Shown piece after piece: positions 34,249 to 45,701 of a DNA stretch of 64,000 nucleotides. The notes beneath the pieces were generated by a model. The model was not told the origin of the DNA. It saw nothing but the letters and a program-made list of their open reading frames with translations, and searched no databases. The stretch lies in the NCBI GenBank assembly GCA_030052745.1, contig JANBVO010000040.1, forward strand, positions 62,001 to 126,000, written 5' to 3'. Position numbers and translations under genes: made by a program. The stretch comes from Pleurostoma richardsiae. Its lineage: Eukaryota > Ascomycota > Sordariomycetes > Calosphaeriales > Pleurostomataceae. Numbering within the stretch: the stretch's first letter is position 1; each line of letters starts with the position of its first letter.

Positions 34249-35988
34249 TTACCACGCGGTAATGTCTTCGACCTCCGCCTCACCGAAGGTGCTCGACTTC
34301 GTCAACTGACCTACGGAGCTCTCCGCCACGGAGATCTGGCCGTCCTGCTTCATGATGTCGGGAAGAACCTCGTGCAGGAACTGCAGGATGTACCGATTGA
34401 CCTGCTCAAACTGCAGTAGGAAAGCGTCGTGCCCCTCAGGGCTGTCGATGCGTTCAAGCCGAGCATCCTTGATGTGCTCTGCAATCTCCTGTTGCTCAGC
34501 AAATGTGAACAGCCCGTCGCTTTCTATGCCGAGAACGAGGGCTGGCTGCTCGATTATTGCCAGGGCTTCAGCGACCGTCGGCGCTCGATCCCTAGACACA
34601 TCGTGGGTGTCCAGTTTCCGTGTGATGGCGATGTAACAGTTACTGTCGAACCGCTTGACGAATTTCTCTCCTTGGTAACGAAGGTAGGACTGAGCTGAGA
34701 AGTATGTTGTCGTCGGCATCTTCTCTTCGCCCACCAGGCTCTCCGTCTTCGGGCCGTGGAATTGAGGGTCCGGAGACATATCCTTGGGGCCATCGGACGG
34801 CGGAACGGCGTGGCCGTTGCTGGCCGTGCTGCCCTGACTATTGTGTCGCGAGGAAACCGGCCGGTGAATCTTGTGGCCGTCATTATGGATCTGGAAATGA
34901 GCCTCCGATGGTGTCGACGGCCGCGGCCGTTCCCGAATCGTCTGCCGCCTCGACGGATCCGGAATGTTCCGCCCGAAGCGCGATTCGAAAGAATTCCGGC
35001 TTCGATACGTAAGTAGCGCGGACATGCGCGCGGCGCCTAATCCCGTTGACGGTGGGTCGTCAAAAGAGTAGTAGCCGTCGTCATACTTCGGATCCGCATA
35101 TATACTCTGTCTCTGCGCCTCCCCCCAGCTGATACACCAAGCACTGTGCCGGCTCGAGGTAGCGATAGGTACGATAGACCGGACGTAGTCCTTGCCGAAG
35201 TAGGCCCATTCCAGGACCAGCATGCCACCCATGGAGCCGCCTATAACGGTGGCGACTCTCCGTACACCGAGATCATCCAAGAGCATCTTGTGGAGTCTAA
35301 AAGTGTCTGTCAGCCCCTGCTACAGCTATCGACTGCGGAATGATGAGATCGTCTGCTCACCGGACATCATCCCGAATGGTAGTCAAGGGGAACTCTGGGC
35401 CATAACGGCCCTGACTCGGGTCGCCGTTCTTGGCGGTAACAGGACTTGCCGTGCCGTATGGGCTACCCAGACTGTTCATACAGACCACGAAGAAGCGTGA
35501 AACATCAAATGCCCGGCCAGGGCCTCCAAGAAGCGGCCCCCACCAGTCACTTACATCTGCGCTCCCGGTTAAGGCATGGCAGATGACCATAGCATTGTCT
35601 CCGTTCGGAGACAGCTTCCCCCTCGTCGTGTACGCGACGGGGACATTGTGCAGCGTCACGCCAGACTCGAGCGTGAACGATGGGATGATGGCGATCTCCT
35701 GATCAGGGATCAAGGCCGCGAACGGATTCTCCGGCTGCGATCGAATTCTTTCTTAGAAGTATTCAGCCACCGCTCTTCATTATTGCCCCTCGAAGGAGAG
35801 ATATCACAAGGGGGGAAACACGGGTAACCAGAGGACAAACAAGGCAGCGTTCAAGGGACGCCCACGTATCGTATGACGGCGGAACACATGTGCCTGGGGG
35901 TCCAATAGGAGCAATGAAATGCGACAGCTCGGATTAACTCACCGTATCTTGGCTTTGTGCAGCCATTGGTAGGACTGCCGGTCGTCAT
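34249..35988 (-). CDS. met2: Homoserine O-acetyltransferase
   Basis: Transfers acetyl from acetyl-CoA to L-homoserine, the committed step of methionine synthesis in fungi. Exons 35943-35988, 35361-35751 and 34249-35296 (introns 191 and 64 nt) give 494 aa. The alpha/beta-hydrolase fold is clear: ENPFAALIPDQEI and VAYTTRGKL at the start, then CHALTGSADVSDWW and NSLGSPYGTASP. Nucleophile elbow GGSMGGM has Ser167; the rest of the triad is Asp406 (GIESDGLF) and His435 (PEGHDAFLL). A disordered insertion of about 85 residues, rich in Ser/Arg/Pro/His (about 256-340), separates the core halves; fungal MET2 proteins are longer than bacterial MetX here. The first exon encodes only 15 residues. The gene is divergent from THO2 with about 770 bp between starts. 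Confidence 0.9.
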
Positions 35989-36757
35989 TCTCAACGTTTC
36001 CGTGAGAAACTCGGCTCTATAGGACGTATTTTGACTGTTAAAAGACAGCAGAAGGGAGATCAGATGTAAGCTGACCTGATATAAGGACGCTGATCGTAAG
36101 ATAGCAAGCCTGATGGGAGTCACGTCGTGAAAAAGAGTCATTCACTCACCATTGGCGAAATCTCAGATGGCGCAATTGATGTACCTCCGTACCTTCAACG
36201 CTAAATCGCGGCGCTAATGTTTTTCCATGGTAGAAATTAGCGTAAAACTCAAATACCTCTAGGTACTTCGCATCCCCCCTTGGCCCAGGCTTCAGTCTAT
36301 GTACCGGATACTTGTTGCGGCGCCTTTCGCTTGGGGGTCGTGTGTGGGGGAGAGCTTGCTCAACGCGCCATGACAGCAGTTCCGGTGGAAATCTGAATCT
36401 GATTCTGAGGATCCCATGCCGGCGCACAATAGCGAAGACGGGTCGTGCTCTTCCTATTGTCGCCCTATTCAGAGTCACTCTCTTATTGAGGAGCTGAGCA
36501 TACTGTCGATTCAGCTCCGCTCTCATTCAGTTCTTCCTTCTCCTTTGTCTGGCTGTCTCTTCTCTTTCCGCAAAGCACCCGCCTCGCCAGCTTTCGGACC
36601 ACCTTCACACCTCAAACCTTCGGCCTGCCTCCTCACAGCCGCAAACCAAACCTCCACTGGTACAAACGGCCTACTTATCTCCCGACACCCTCTCAGAAAA
36701 CCCCTCCTGCGTTCGACTTGATGATCTCCATTTCGCATCCTCACGACTGAAAGCGAG
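35989..36757. promoter_or_regulatory. Divergent promoter between met2 and tho2
   Basis: 769 bp without a coding frame. The THO2 side (36520-36755) is CT-rich, typical of fungal 5' leaders. Several plus-strand ATGs lie upstream of the THO2 start, for example at 36415. No clear TATA box. Confidence 0.45.
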
Positions 36758-39700
36758 ATGCCTCCCAAGCGCAAGAGACCCGAGCGAGGGTCTGCCGATG
36801 CGAACGGCAGTCGGCCTTCGCCCCATCGGCCTGGCGACACAGCACTTGGCCAGCATGACAGAAACTTCCAAGACGGCGGTGCACGGTACGGTGGACGCGG
36901 TGGTGCTAGAGGCACGCGGCGAAGCGATCGTCGTGATACTGCGCCGAACAACAGCTCTTACACAGGACCTTCGAGCTCTATAAATCCCCCTTCCCCGAGC
37001 ACCCAACGACTATCCGCCACCCCTTCGCAGGCCATCACCCCTGCTCCTCGAATATCCAACGCGCAGCTTGTGGCAGTAGAACCCGATCCACCCTCGCCGA
37101 TCGCATCAGGGTACCAGTACATTATTGTAACCGACGAGCGAGTGGCCAACTGGGCCAACGGTGGGCGCCAGGAGGTGATCGACCACGGAATCCAGTCACG
37201 AGAGGACGAGGATATCACCGAGCTCACCACCATATTCCAAGAACTTCTCCAGTCCTGTCTCGACTATCGGCTCAAAGCTCCAGATGCAGGAAGCGCGGTT
37301 AAGGATATCCTCGGACCTCAGCCTGAAGATGCGGAGGCCAACCCGTCCGTCTTCGACGCGCACACATTATTCCTTGACTCTGTCTCCATCTTCATCGACG
37401 TCGAGACTGGCTCTTACAAGCCGCAACTGCGCGACTTGATGATTGCGACAGACATCTCCCTCCTGCTTATGCGCAAAGTTCTGGAGCCCAGCTTGCTGGA
37501 GCAGATAGGTCTGATACGGGATACATTCACCAAGATCGGCATCCGGCAAGTCACGAACATCTTGTACAGACAGGCAAACTATAATCTACTCCGGGAGGAG
37601 ACGGAGGGGTATTCGAAGCTCATCACAGAACTCTTCACTACTAGTAACTCGGAACCCCCCACTGCTGAAGCAGTACAGGCTGCGTTTGAGAGAGTCAAAG
37701 GACTTATCGGAACGTTCGATCTTGATGTCGGTCGTACACTTGATGTCACCCTGGATGTTTTTGCGGCGGTGCTCATCAAGCAGTTCCGATTCTTCGTCAA
37801 GTTCCTGCGCGTCAGCTCCTGGTGGCCTCGCGATCAAGCGAAGTTAGTAGACAACACATATGCTGGAGGACTTCCAAAATGGGGCCTCCCAGAGTCATCA
37901 CACTGGGCAACTAGCGAGGAAGACGAGGCGATAATTACCGAGCGTCGTCTTCAACGCGACGTCGAGTTCTGGGAGCGAGCTCGCCAAGTTCACCTCGACG
38001 CATTCTTTGAGCTGGGCGGTAGACGAGTTCCCGAGAGCCAAATGCAGCGTTTGCAGGAAGCTGCCTCTGATTCCGAAGGCGAGACTGACCTGGAGACTCA
38101 ATGGGCTCTCTCTACGAAGACTCTTGCTCCGCCTGGAAACCGTGTCGCAGCCCAGCTGCTTGGTTTTAAGCTGCGATATTACGAGTCTGATGTCAACGAT
38201 ACCCATGAGCTTGTCCCTGCGAATCTCTTCTACATGGCCGCTTTGCTTATCAAGATAGGATTCTTGTCTCTGTGCGATTTATATCCACACATATCCCCCG
38301 CCGACGACAAGATGGAGGAAGTCAGAGAAGCACGGATGAAGGCATTGGTGGAAGAGGAGCGGGAGAAGTCGGGCACCGCCTTAAACGCCCTAAGCCAGCT
38401 AGGAGTGTTACCGGACGATGAGAAGGACGTCTCGCGGATAAGCAAGCTGAATGCCGACCTAAGAGCCCAGGAAGCCGCAGCGGCAACAGCTAAAGTCAAG
38501 ACGGCAGAACCTATCTATCAGAAGGTGAAGCTTCTCGAAGAACTCTTGACCCTTGGAGCGATACCGGAGTCTCTCTTCATTCTGGGACGCTTCCCCTGGC
38601 TGACGGAAGCCTTCCCACACCTTCTACCACTGATTCATCGGCTCTTGCACCATTCGATCGACAAGGTGCATGAGGAATGTCGGTCACGGTCCTCGAAAGC
38701 GACCACAACCGAGGCTTTGTTGAAGAAGCTACCAGAGCAAGACCAGTCGGGTGTGCCGAAAGGGGTCGTCAAACTCAGTCATGTCCAGCCAAAGCGGGCG
38801 TTGAGATGGCCGCATCCGGACGGCGAGAAAGATGGGCAGCCTTACCGATGCTACTGGGAAGACTGGGCGGATAATGTTCCAGTGTGCCAGACCGTGGATG
38901 ATGTCTTCACCCTGTGCGGTACTTTGATGAACGTCTCAGGGGTAAACATCGGGAAGGATGCCGTCCTGATGACAAAACTCGCCAACATCGGAGCTAAGAG
39001 CCTCGCTGAGGACCGCTCAGACCAGAATATGGCTCGATGGCAAGATCTGCTCAAGCGCCTCCTTGTTCCTGCATTGAGCCTGACGGATCCCAATTCATCT
39101 GTTGTCAACTCGGTCTGGAACCTCCTGAAGCTCTATCCGTTAAAGGTGCGATACAACATTTACGCCGAGTGGTACGACGGACAGATCTCTAGACTGCCGC
39201 CCATGAGAACGGCGTTCGCCCGAACACGTTCCGCGACGAAGCGCACCTTGAAGCGACTCTCTCTCCAGAACCTGTCTGCTATGGCCAAGAAGCTGGCAAA
39301 AGCAGCTTATTCGTCCCCAGGAATTGTCTTCAAGGAGTCTCTCAGCCAAATCGAAGCATACAGCAATCTCATCCAGGCATTCGTCGAGTGCGCACGATAT
39401 TTTACGGATATGGGATACGACGTGCTTGTCTGGTCATTGATGAGCTCTCTCGGAGGTGGTTCAAGAAGCAGAACTCAGTCGGAGTCGGTCCTTCTCACCA
39501 GCAGATGGCTACAGGCCCTCTCAAAATTCTCAGGGCAGGTCTTCAAGCGATACCCCAACATGAAGCCAACGGCGGTCTTGCAATATGTCAACGATCAGCT
39601 GTCGAAGGGTAGTTCAACAGATCTGGTCATTCTTCGAGAACTCATAACAAATATGGCGGGAATCGTGCCTGACTCTGATTTCACTGATGCTCAACTCAAA

Positions 39701-42700
39701 GCAATGACCGGTGGCGATGTTCTACGTCGGCAGACTCTCATCGGCCTTGGGGATCGGCGTTATGATTCGGTAAAGGGCGCCAAGAGGCTTATGCAGTCTC
39801 TTGTTGACACGAAACTCGCTGGCCGCCTCTTGATCAATCTCGCGCAGTATCGCCAGTCGTCTATCTTCAGGTTGCCCGAGGATGAGTCCAACATCAAATA
39901 TCTGGCTACCATCATGGACGAAACTCAGGAAGCTCTCACGCAGTACCTCGAGTTGCTGCGGAGCAATCTTGCGCCGGACCAATTCGACGCAGCCATCCCG
40001 AGCATCACGCAACTGATGCAGGAATTTGGCCTAGACGTGAGCCTTGCTTTCATGATCGGCCGAGGTAGCTTAGCCTACCAGATGGCTAGTCCGAGGTCAC
40101 CAGCCCTTGCTTCGATCAAGGATGACCAGAGTCAGACACAACCGGCTCAGCCTCCTCAAGATGCGGATGGCGATGTGGCAATGAACGGAGATAACACTCC
40201 GGTCGCCAAGGTCAATGCGGAAGACAGAATGGCTCTCGATAGCAAAGATGCCGCGACGAGCCCTACTGAACCTGGCATGTCATCAGCCTTGACCAGCGGT
40301 CGAAAATTCGACCCTTTCATTGATGCAGTCCAACCTATAATCAATACACTGCAGGTAATGAATCCAGCAGAGGTCTGGGAGCGCATGAATCCGGAATTCT
40401 ACGTCATGTTTTGGTCTCTGCAGCTTGGGGATCTCAATGTGCCCCAGGCAAGCTATGAACTGGAGCACGACCGGCTCAACAAGGAGGCTGAAGACGTCAT
40501 GAGAGATCGTTCTGATATGACTCGCGCGGGCATGAACAAGAAGGACGAGAAGAAGCGAGCTTTCCTAGATCTGGCGAAGTCCATTCGAGAAGAGATGAAG
40601 AGCCACGTTGAGCGGTATCAGAAGACTCGGTTCCGTCTTACGAAGCTTTTCAAGTCTTGGTTCCCTGCTGGCATATCCGATGCCAGCTCAACCTCCGATA
40701 TCGTCATCGAGCAGTGTCTCCTCCCGCGACTCCGCCTCTCAGCAAGCGATACCGAGTATTGCTTCAGGATGATCAAGTTTCTGCACGAGAACCGAGCGCC
40801 GAACTTCAAGCTTCTTGTCCTATATGAGCGCTTCTTCAGCGCCAATCGTCTTCGTTCGATGATATTTTCGTGCACGGTTCGGGAAGCCGAGCATCTTGGC
40901 CGATTCATCAAGTTGATCCTTGAGGATCTAACGAGATGGCACTGGGACAAGTCACTGTACGAGAAAGAAGCCCTCGGGCAGAAGGGCAGTGGTGGTGCCC
41001 AGACCCGAAACTACCTAGGGTTCGCAACGGCTTTCGACGAGGATGGGAAACCTACTGCATTTGTTGAGCATTCGTCCTTCCAAGATTCTCACTACGAGTG
41101 GCACAAAAACCTCAACATCGCCTTAAAGAATTGTCTCGCTGGCATGGAGTGGATGCATATCAGGAACGCCATTACGGTTCTCAAGGTCACCAGCGACTTC
41201 TTCCCTGCTATTAACTTCATGGGCAAGCAACTTCTTGAGCAACTTGATACCATCAGGGTGCGGGAAGCGGCCTCCAAGTCCAAGGACGGTGGTGACAGCG
41301 AGGAAGGTCACAGAGTTGACCTTTCGGTGACTGCACAGACAGCCTATTCAGCATTGAAGAAGAGAGAGCCTAAGTGGGTTATGGTACAGGCATTCCGGTC
41401 AAATATGGTAAGATTTCCAGCTCAGATACGCAATACACACACTAACATCTCCAAGTCGGGCAGGCCTCAGGAGGGTCCAAAGGGCAGCGAATCTGCCATG
41501 GGAGCTGGGGCTTCGAATTTGCGACCGACTGCGCCAGCGTTCAAACCCAACCAGACGGCAAAGTAAGTGCACACCCACGTTATACAGCATCCAGACATTT
41601 CTGACCTTCTGCAGCACTTCAGCACATGCCGCCGAGGTGGAGGACGGCGAGGTTAAGGACAGCAGGGACTCCAGGTTGGCGACTTCATCAGGCCTCGCAC
41701 CGAAGGAGGATACCGCACCAGGCAACACTATTGCGCCTAGCAAACAAGCATCATCTGCTGCAAACAAAGAGAACGTTGCTGGCACTTCGAGCAAACCTAC
41801 CACACCGAGACCTGCAGCTGCTCTACCCGCCTCTACGGGGTCTCGCCCTGATGGGCCAAAATCCACCCCGCAATCTTCAGCCTTGGATAGGACACCTCAT
41901 GGGCTCCCGAGTCGCCCTGAGGTTCCAATTCCTTCACGCGTTCAAGTTGACCGCTTTGGTCAAATTCGAAACCATGAGCGGCGAGACGCCACCCCAAGAG
42001 ACGCGCGAGAACAACGAGATCCCCGTGATCCCCGTGATGTCCGCGATACCCGCGAAGCCCGCGATCCCAGCAGAGAACAGCGAGATCATCGAGAAGTTAG
42101 GGAATCCCGAGATGTGCGGGAACCCCGCGAGCCTCGGGACTATCGGACGCCAGAAAGTGGACGTCCCGAGAGACCCCGTGACTTCCCAAGCCAGGAGCGC
42201 CGAGTCAATGAGAATGCCCCAAGGGAGTCCGGCCGACTGCCTGAGCGAGATTGGCCCACAAGGCCGGAACGTCCTCCGCGTCGAGGCGACCATGGGCCGT
42301 CGGAACGCGAGACCGCGCCGAGTAAAGATCGAGGAACGCCAGCCGGTGGACGGCCTCTCGATGGCAGACCTCCCAGGGATTCTCCTGCGCCGACACCTCC
42401 TCCCGCTGGGCCTGCCCAGCCAGCAGCGGAAGAGCCTCCCATAAACCCGGAACGAGCAGCCCTCCTACGCTCGGATGATCGAGAGATCATCAACCCTGCG
42501 AGAGCAGCCCTGATTGAGGAACCCCGTGGCCCTCCCTCGCGCCCTCCAAGGGATGGCGGAAGGGACCGCGGTGGCGATCGTGTACCACCTCGAGCGCAAT
42601 CACCAAGACGAGATGATCGGCACCCTCGACCGCATCCCTCGGATCACTCGAGCCAGGTTAGGGACGGCCAGGGTGAACCACCGCACTCGCAGTACCGTGA

Positions 42701-44216
42701 TAGGCAACAAGACCGGGATGTTGATCGAGACATGTCTGATCGTAGCAGAGACATGGCTTTCCAGGGCCCGCCGTCTCGACATCACGACCCCGACTACAAC
42801 CGGATGAGTCAGCAGGATCCCAATTATGGACGTCTCAACCCAATACAGTCGGTCGCGGATGTCGTGCCATCCGGTCCCCGTGGGCCTCGTGGGAGAAACC
42901 AGGGCAGGTTGTCTTCCATGAACGCCCCACCCCCTCCGCCTCCACGGGGAGATGGCCGGTTCCCGGGTCCTGATCCCAACCGTCCACCGTCTCCTCCTGA
43001 TCGCCATACACCCACGGGCCCGTCCTCTTCTCGACAGCGAAGGGGTCCGCCAGGACAGTTCGACTCATCAGTTAACTCCCCGACCACAACGGTGGCACCG
43101 TCGCAAGGCCATGGCGTACACCCGGATCGGGCTCGTCTCGTTGAGCCTGGTCCCCCACAGGCTGGATCCGTTCCCATTCATCCTGACCGTCTAGGTCATA
43201 TAGCACCGCCGCCGCCTCCGCCGCCCTCCGGACCACCTCCCCACTCACGTGGTAATCCAACCCCCAGCGGACGAGGACCTGGTCCTGTGGGGACTCCTGG
43301 CCCGCGAGCTGGGGCGCCTATCCCGAGCACCCCAGTGTCTGAGCCTGGTGGCTCATATTCTACTCCCACTGGTCCCTCGGCCAACGAGCGCATGCGAACG
43401 GGCGGTAGGCAGCTAGCTGGCATCAATAGCACACTTCAGCAGGCGGGATCAGAGAGGGGCGGCCGCAGCGGAGGTCCCCGACGAGGTGGTTCCCGGATGA
43501 GTCTGCCAGGATCAGACGCACAGGTGCTCACTGCCTCATCGCCAGTTCACACACCCTCCTACGAGCGTCAGGATCCTGCTCGGTCTGACCGTGCCTCAAT
43601 ACCTGGTGACGCCGGCGGCCCCCCACCTCCGCCACGAGAGTCGAGAGGAGGTCCTAATGGGGATGACTACACCAGCAGCAGAGGCGATCACGACCGTAGC
43701 GGCCGTAGGGAGCACCGCGAGCGATCTGATCGGTCCAACCGGACATCGCGCCGCAGCAGTAGGGAGCGAAGCCCACGAGGCGAACGCGAAACAAAGGAAC
43801 CGCGTGACTATCGCGACCGGAGATCCGGCCAGCCCGGCGCCATGGAAGGCCCCGGCAGCCGCGACGTAGACCGAGATTTAATGCCGCCTCGCCGATCGGG
43901 CCGCGACTCGAGCTCGGTCAACAGGGAGCCACTTCCTGGCGGCGGCCGAGACCTGATGAGCAACGGGCGCGAGAGCCGGCACAGCAGAGGAGAGGGCCGG
44001 GGCGACGGTGGGAGTGGTGGACGACCCCCGGAGGAATGGGGTCCAGGTGGTAGGGGAGGCGGACCGGGCAGGGGAAGCGGAGGAGGCATGAGAGAGAGCG
44101 GGCCCAGGCCAGGCGACGACAGACGGGAGCAGCGCCTCCCCGACGACCGAAGCAGGAAGCGGAGGAGCGGCGAGGACATTGGTCCCAGCGACCGAGAGAA
44201 ACGCCCGCGACGTTAG
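36758..44216 (+). CDS. tho2: THO complex subunit 2
   Basis: Scaffold of the nuclear THO/TREX complex that couples transcription elongation to mRNA packaging and export. Two exons, 36758-41562 and 41615-44216, with a 52-nt intron (GTAAGT donor, TGCAG acceptor) give 2468 aa. The N-terminal half is alpha-helical with Tho2/THOC2 signatures (NILYRQANYNLLREETEGYSKL is the start of one; RFFVKFLRVSSWWP, PLIHRLLHHSIDKV, FCWEDW-like YRCYWEDWADNVP, YTRYNIYAEWYDGQI-like VRYNIYAEWYDGQI). The carboxyl core reads MNPAEVWERMNPEFYVMFWSLQLGDL and RFLRRHWWDKS-like LTRWHWDKSLYEKE. The last about 860 residues are disordered: Arg-Asp/Arg-Glu repeats, then proline runs, then Arg-Gly and Arg-Ser blocks ending in KRPRR. 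They probably bind RNA. At 4.8 kb, exon 1 is the longest uninterrupted coding stretch in the window. Confidence 0.9.
42014..42170 (+). repeat. Degenerate short tandem repeat encoding RD/RE motifs in tho2
   Basis: Repeated CCCCGTGAT / CCCGCGA-type units encode Arg-Asp, Arg-Glu and Pro-Arg dipeptides (RDPRDVRDTREARD and similar) in the disordered tail of THO2. The register is imperfect. Such repeats are prone to length change between strains. Confidence 0.55.
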
Positions 44217-45701
44217 CGACGTCCCAACAACACCGCCTACTTCTGAGCAGGTGCGGGTTTTGCGGTCAGCGATGTATGGCCAGCACGCCTGGTCTCTGGA
44301 GGCGAGGACAAGATAGCAATGAGTCTGCCTATCACTGCTGTGGGGGAACGTGCGTGGAAGACTTTGCTCTCGGCGGTTGCGAGCCATCACCAACATTTGC
44401 TAGATTGAAGTTCATCTTGGGCGGCTACATCTTCTTGTACGATGAGGGACAACAGCCCCGGGGAATATCAAATCGTGATTCAGGGAGAGAGAAACAGAAA
44501 AATGGACATAGAAAATGGAGAGGGACAAGGACATCTCCAACGGACCGAGTCGATTTAAATCCAGCGTTTTTGCATTATGATTGGCGTTCTCCGTGCTATA
44601 CGACATTTTGATAGGAGAAGTGAAAGGAGATCGCGACGATGTCGGGATGAGGACGTCGGCTTCTCAGCTTCTCGACACCCGCGCCGCCGATATCACGACG
44701 AACATCGGAATTTAGAAGAGGACAGTAGAAGGTGCGCTCTGAGGTTGGTGGTACACTCCTCGTCGAAGACCTACCTGAGACGGTGATCCGCCCACATGCT
44801 GCCGCCGCCGCCATCCTTCACCCTCCTGAAGACCGAGACATCCTCCGATACCGTGGTAAAAGCATCACCATTCGCGAGTCACTGCCACTGCTTCCATGCC
44901 CGAGGTAGCCAGCAGGGAGATAGAAAGTGTCGTCGGACCATGGGATCGAACATGTATAACACTGTACCTGTATGCTGTATCATTATTCGGACGAGGTCGT
45001 CATGGTTGCCGACTTCGCCGTGGCACTGTATAGCCTGGAGTTTTCCAAGAGGTCAGATGGAAAGGGAGCGAGCGTCTGCCAGCTCCGGGGAGCTGTGATC
45101 AGCAGATCTATCTACATCGAGGGTGGTATCCGTCCATAGCATACCAAGATGAAGACAAACACAAAGATACATTGCGCATAGCTAGAGCATGTCCCATCCG
45201 TGGGAAATACCCAAATCTTCCATCGTAGCAGGGAGAGTCCTGTAAATCTCTGGGGACGAGAGCGACCCGGGCAGCTCCTGATCATCAGCATCTTGTCCAG
45301 GCTGTCAGATACCAACACCAACACAACTTACGCGAACAGAGCATCACGATACAGGGCAAATGGCTCTAAGCAGACCGCCGACGCTCATCCAATACCGATG
45401 CATGCATGCTATGTGTGGGTGGGATATATACAATCCATGTATCTACCCATCCGTCCATCCAGCCCATACACGCCGATTTTCCGCTCAAGCAAAAAAAGAG
45501 CAACAAAAAGATTCAAGGCCGATCCACTCCATCCATACCTGCCAGCCTGGACCTTTGGGTCTTCCGAGATGGCAAAGTCTAACATAAAAAAAAAAGGAAG
45601 CCGGGTAAACAGCAGTAGCGTCTCTCATGCATGTATGTCCCAGATCTATCGTGAGGTATCATATCATGAAATCACCGCATCCCTCTTTCCACGGTGTGTC
45701 A
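44217..45701. other. Convergent 3' intergenic region
   Basis: Between THO2 (+) and the DUF300 membrane protein (-). No gene seen. Homopolymer A runs lie at 45490-45498 and 45586-45596. Most of it is probably 3' UTR and spacer. Confidence 0.45.
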
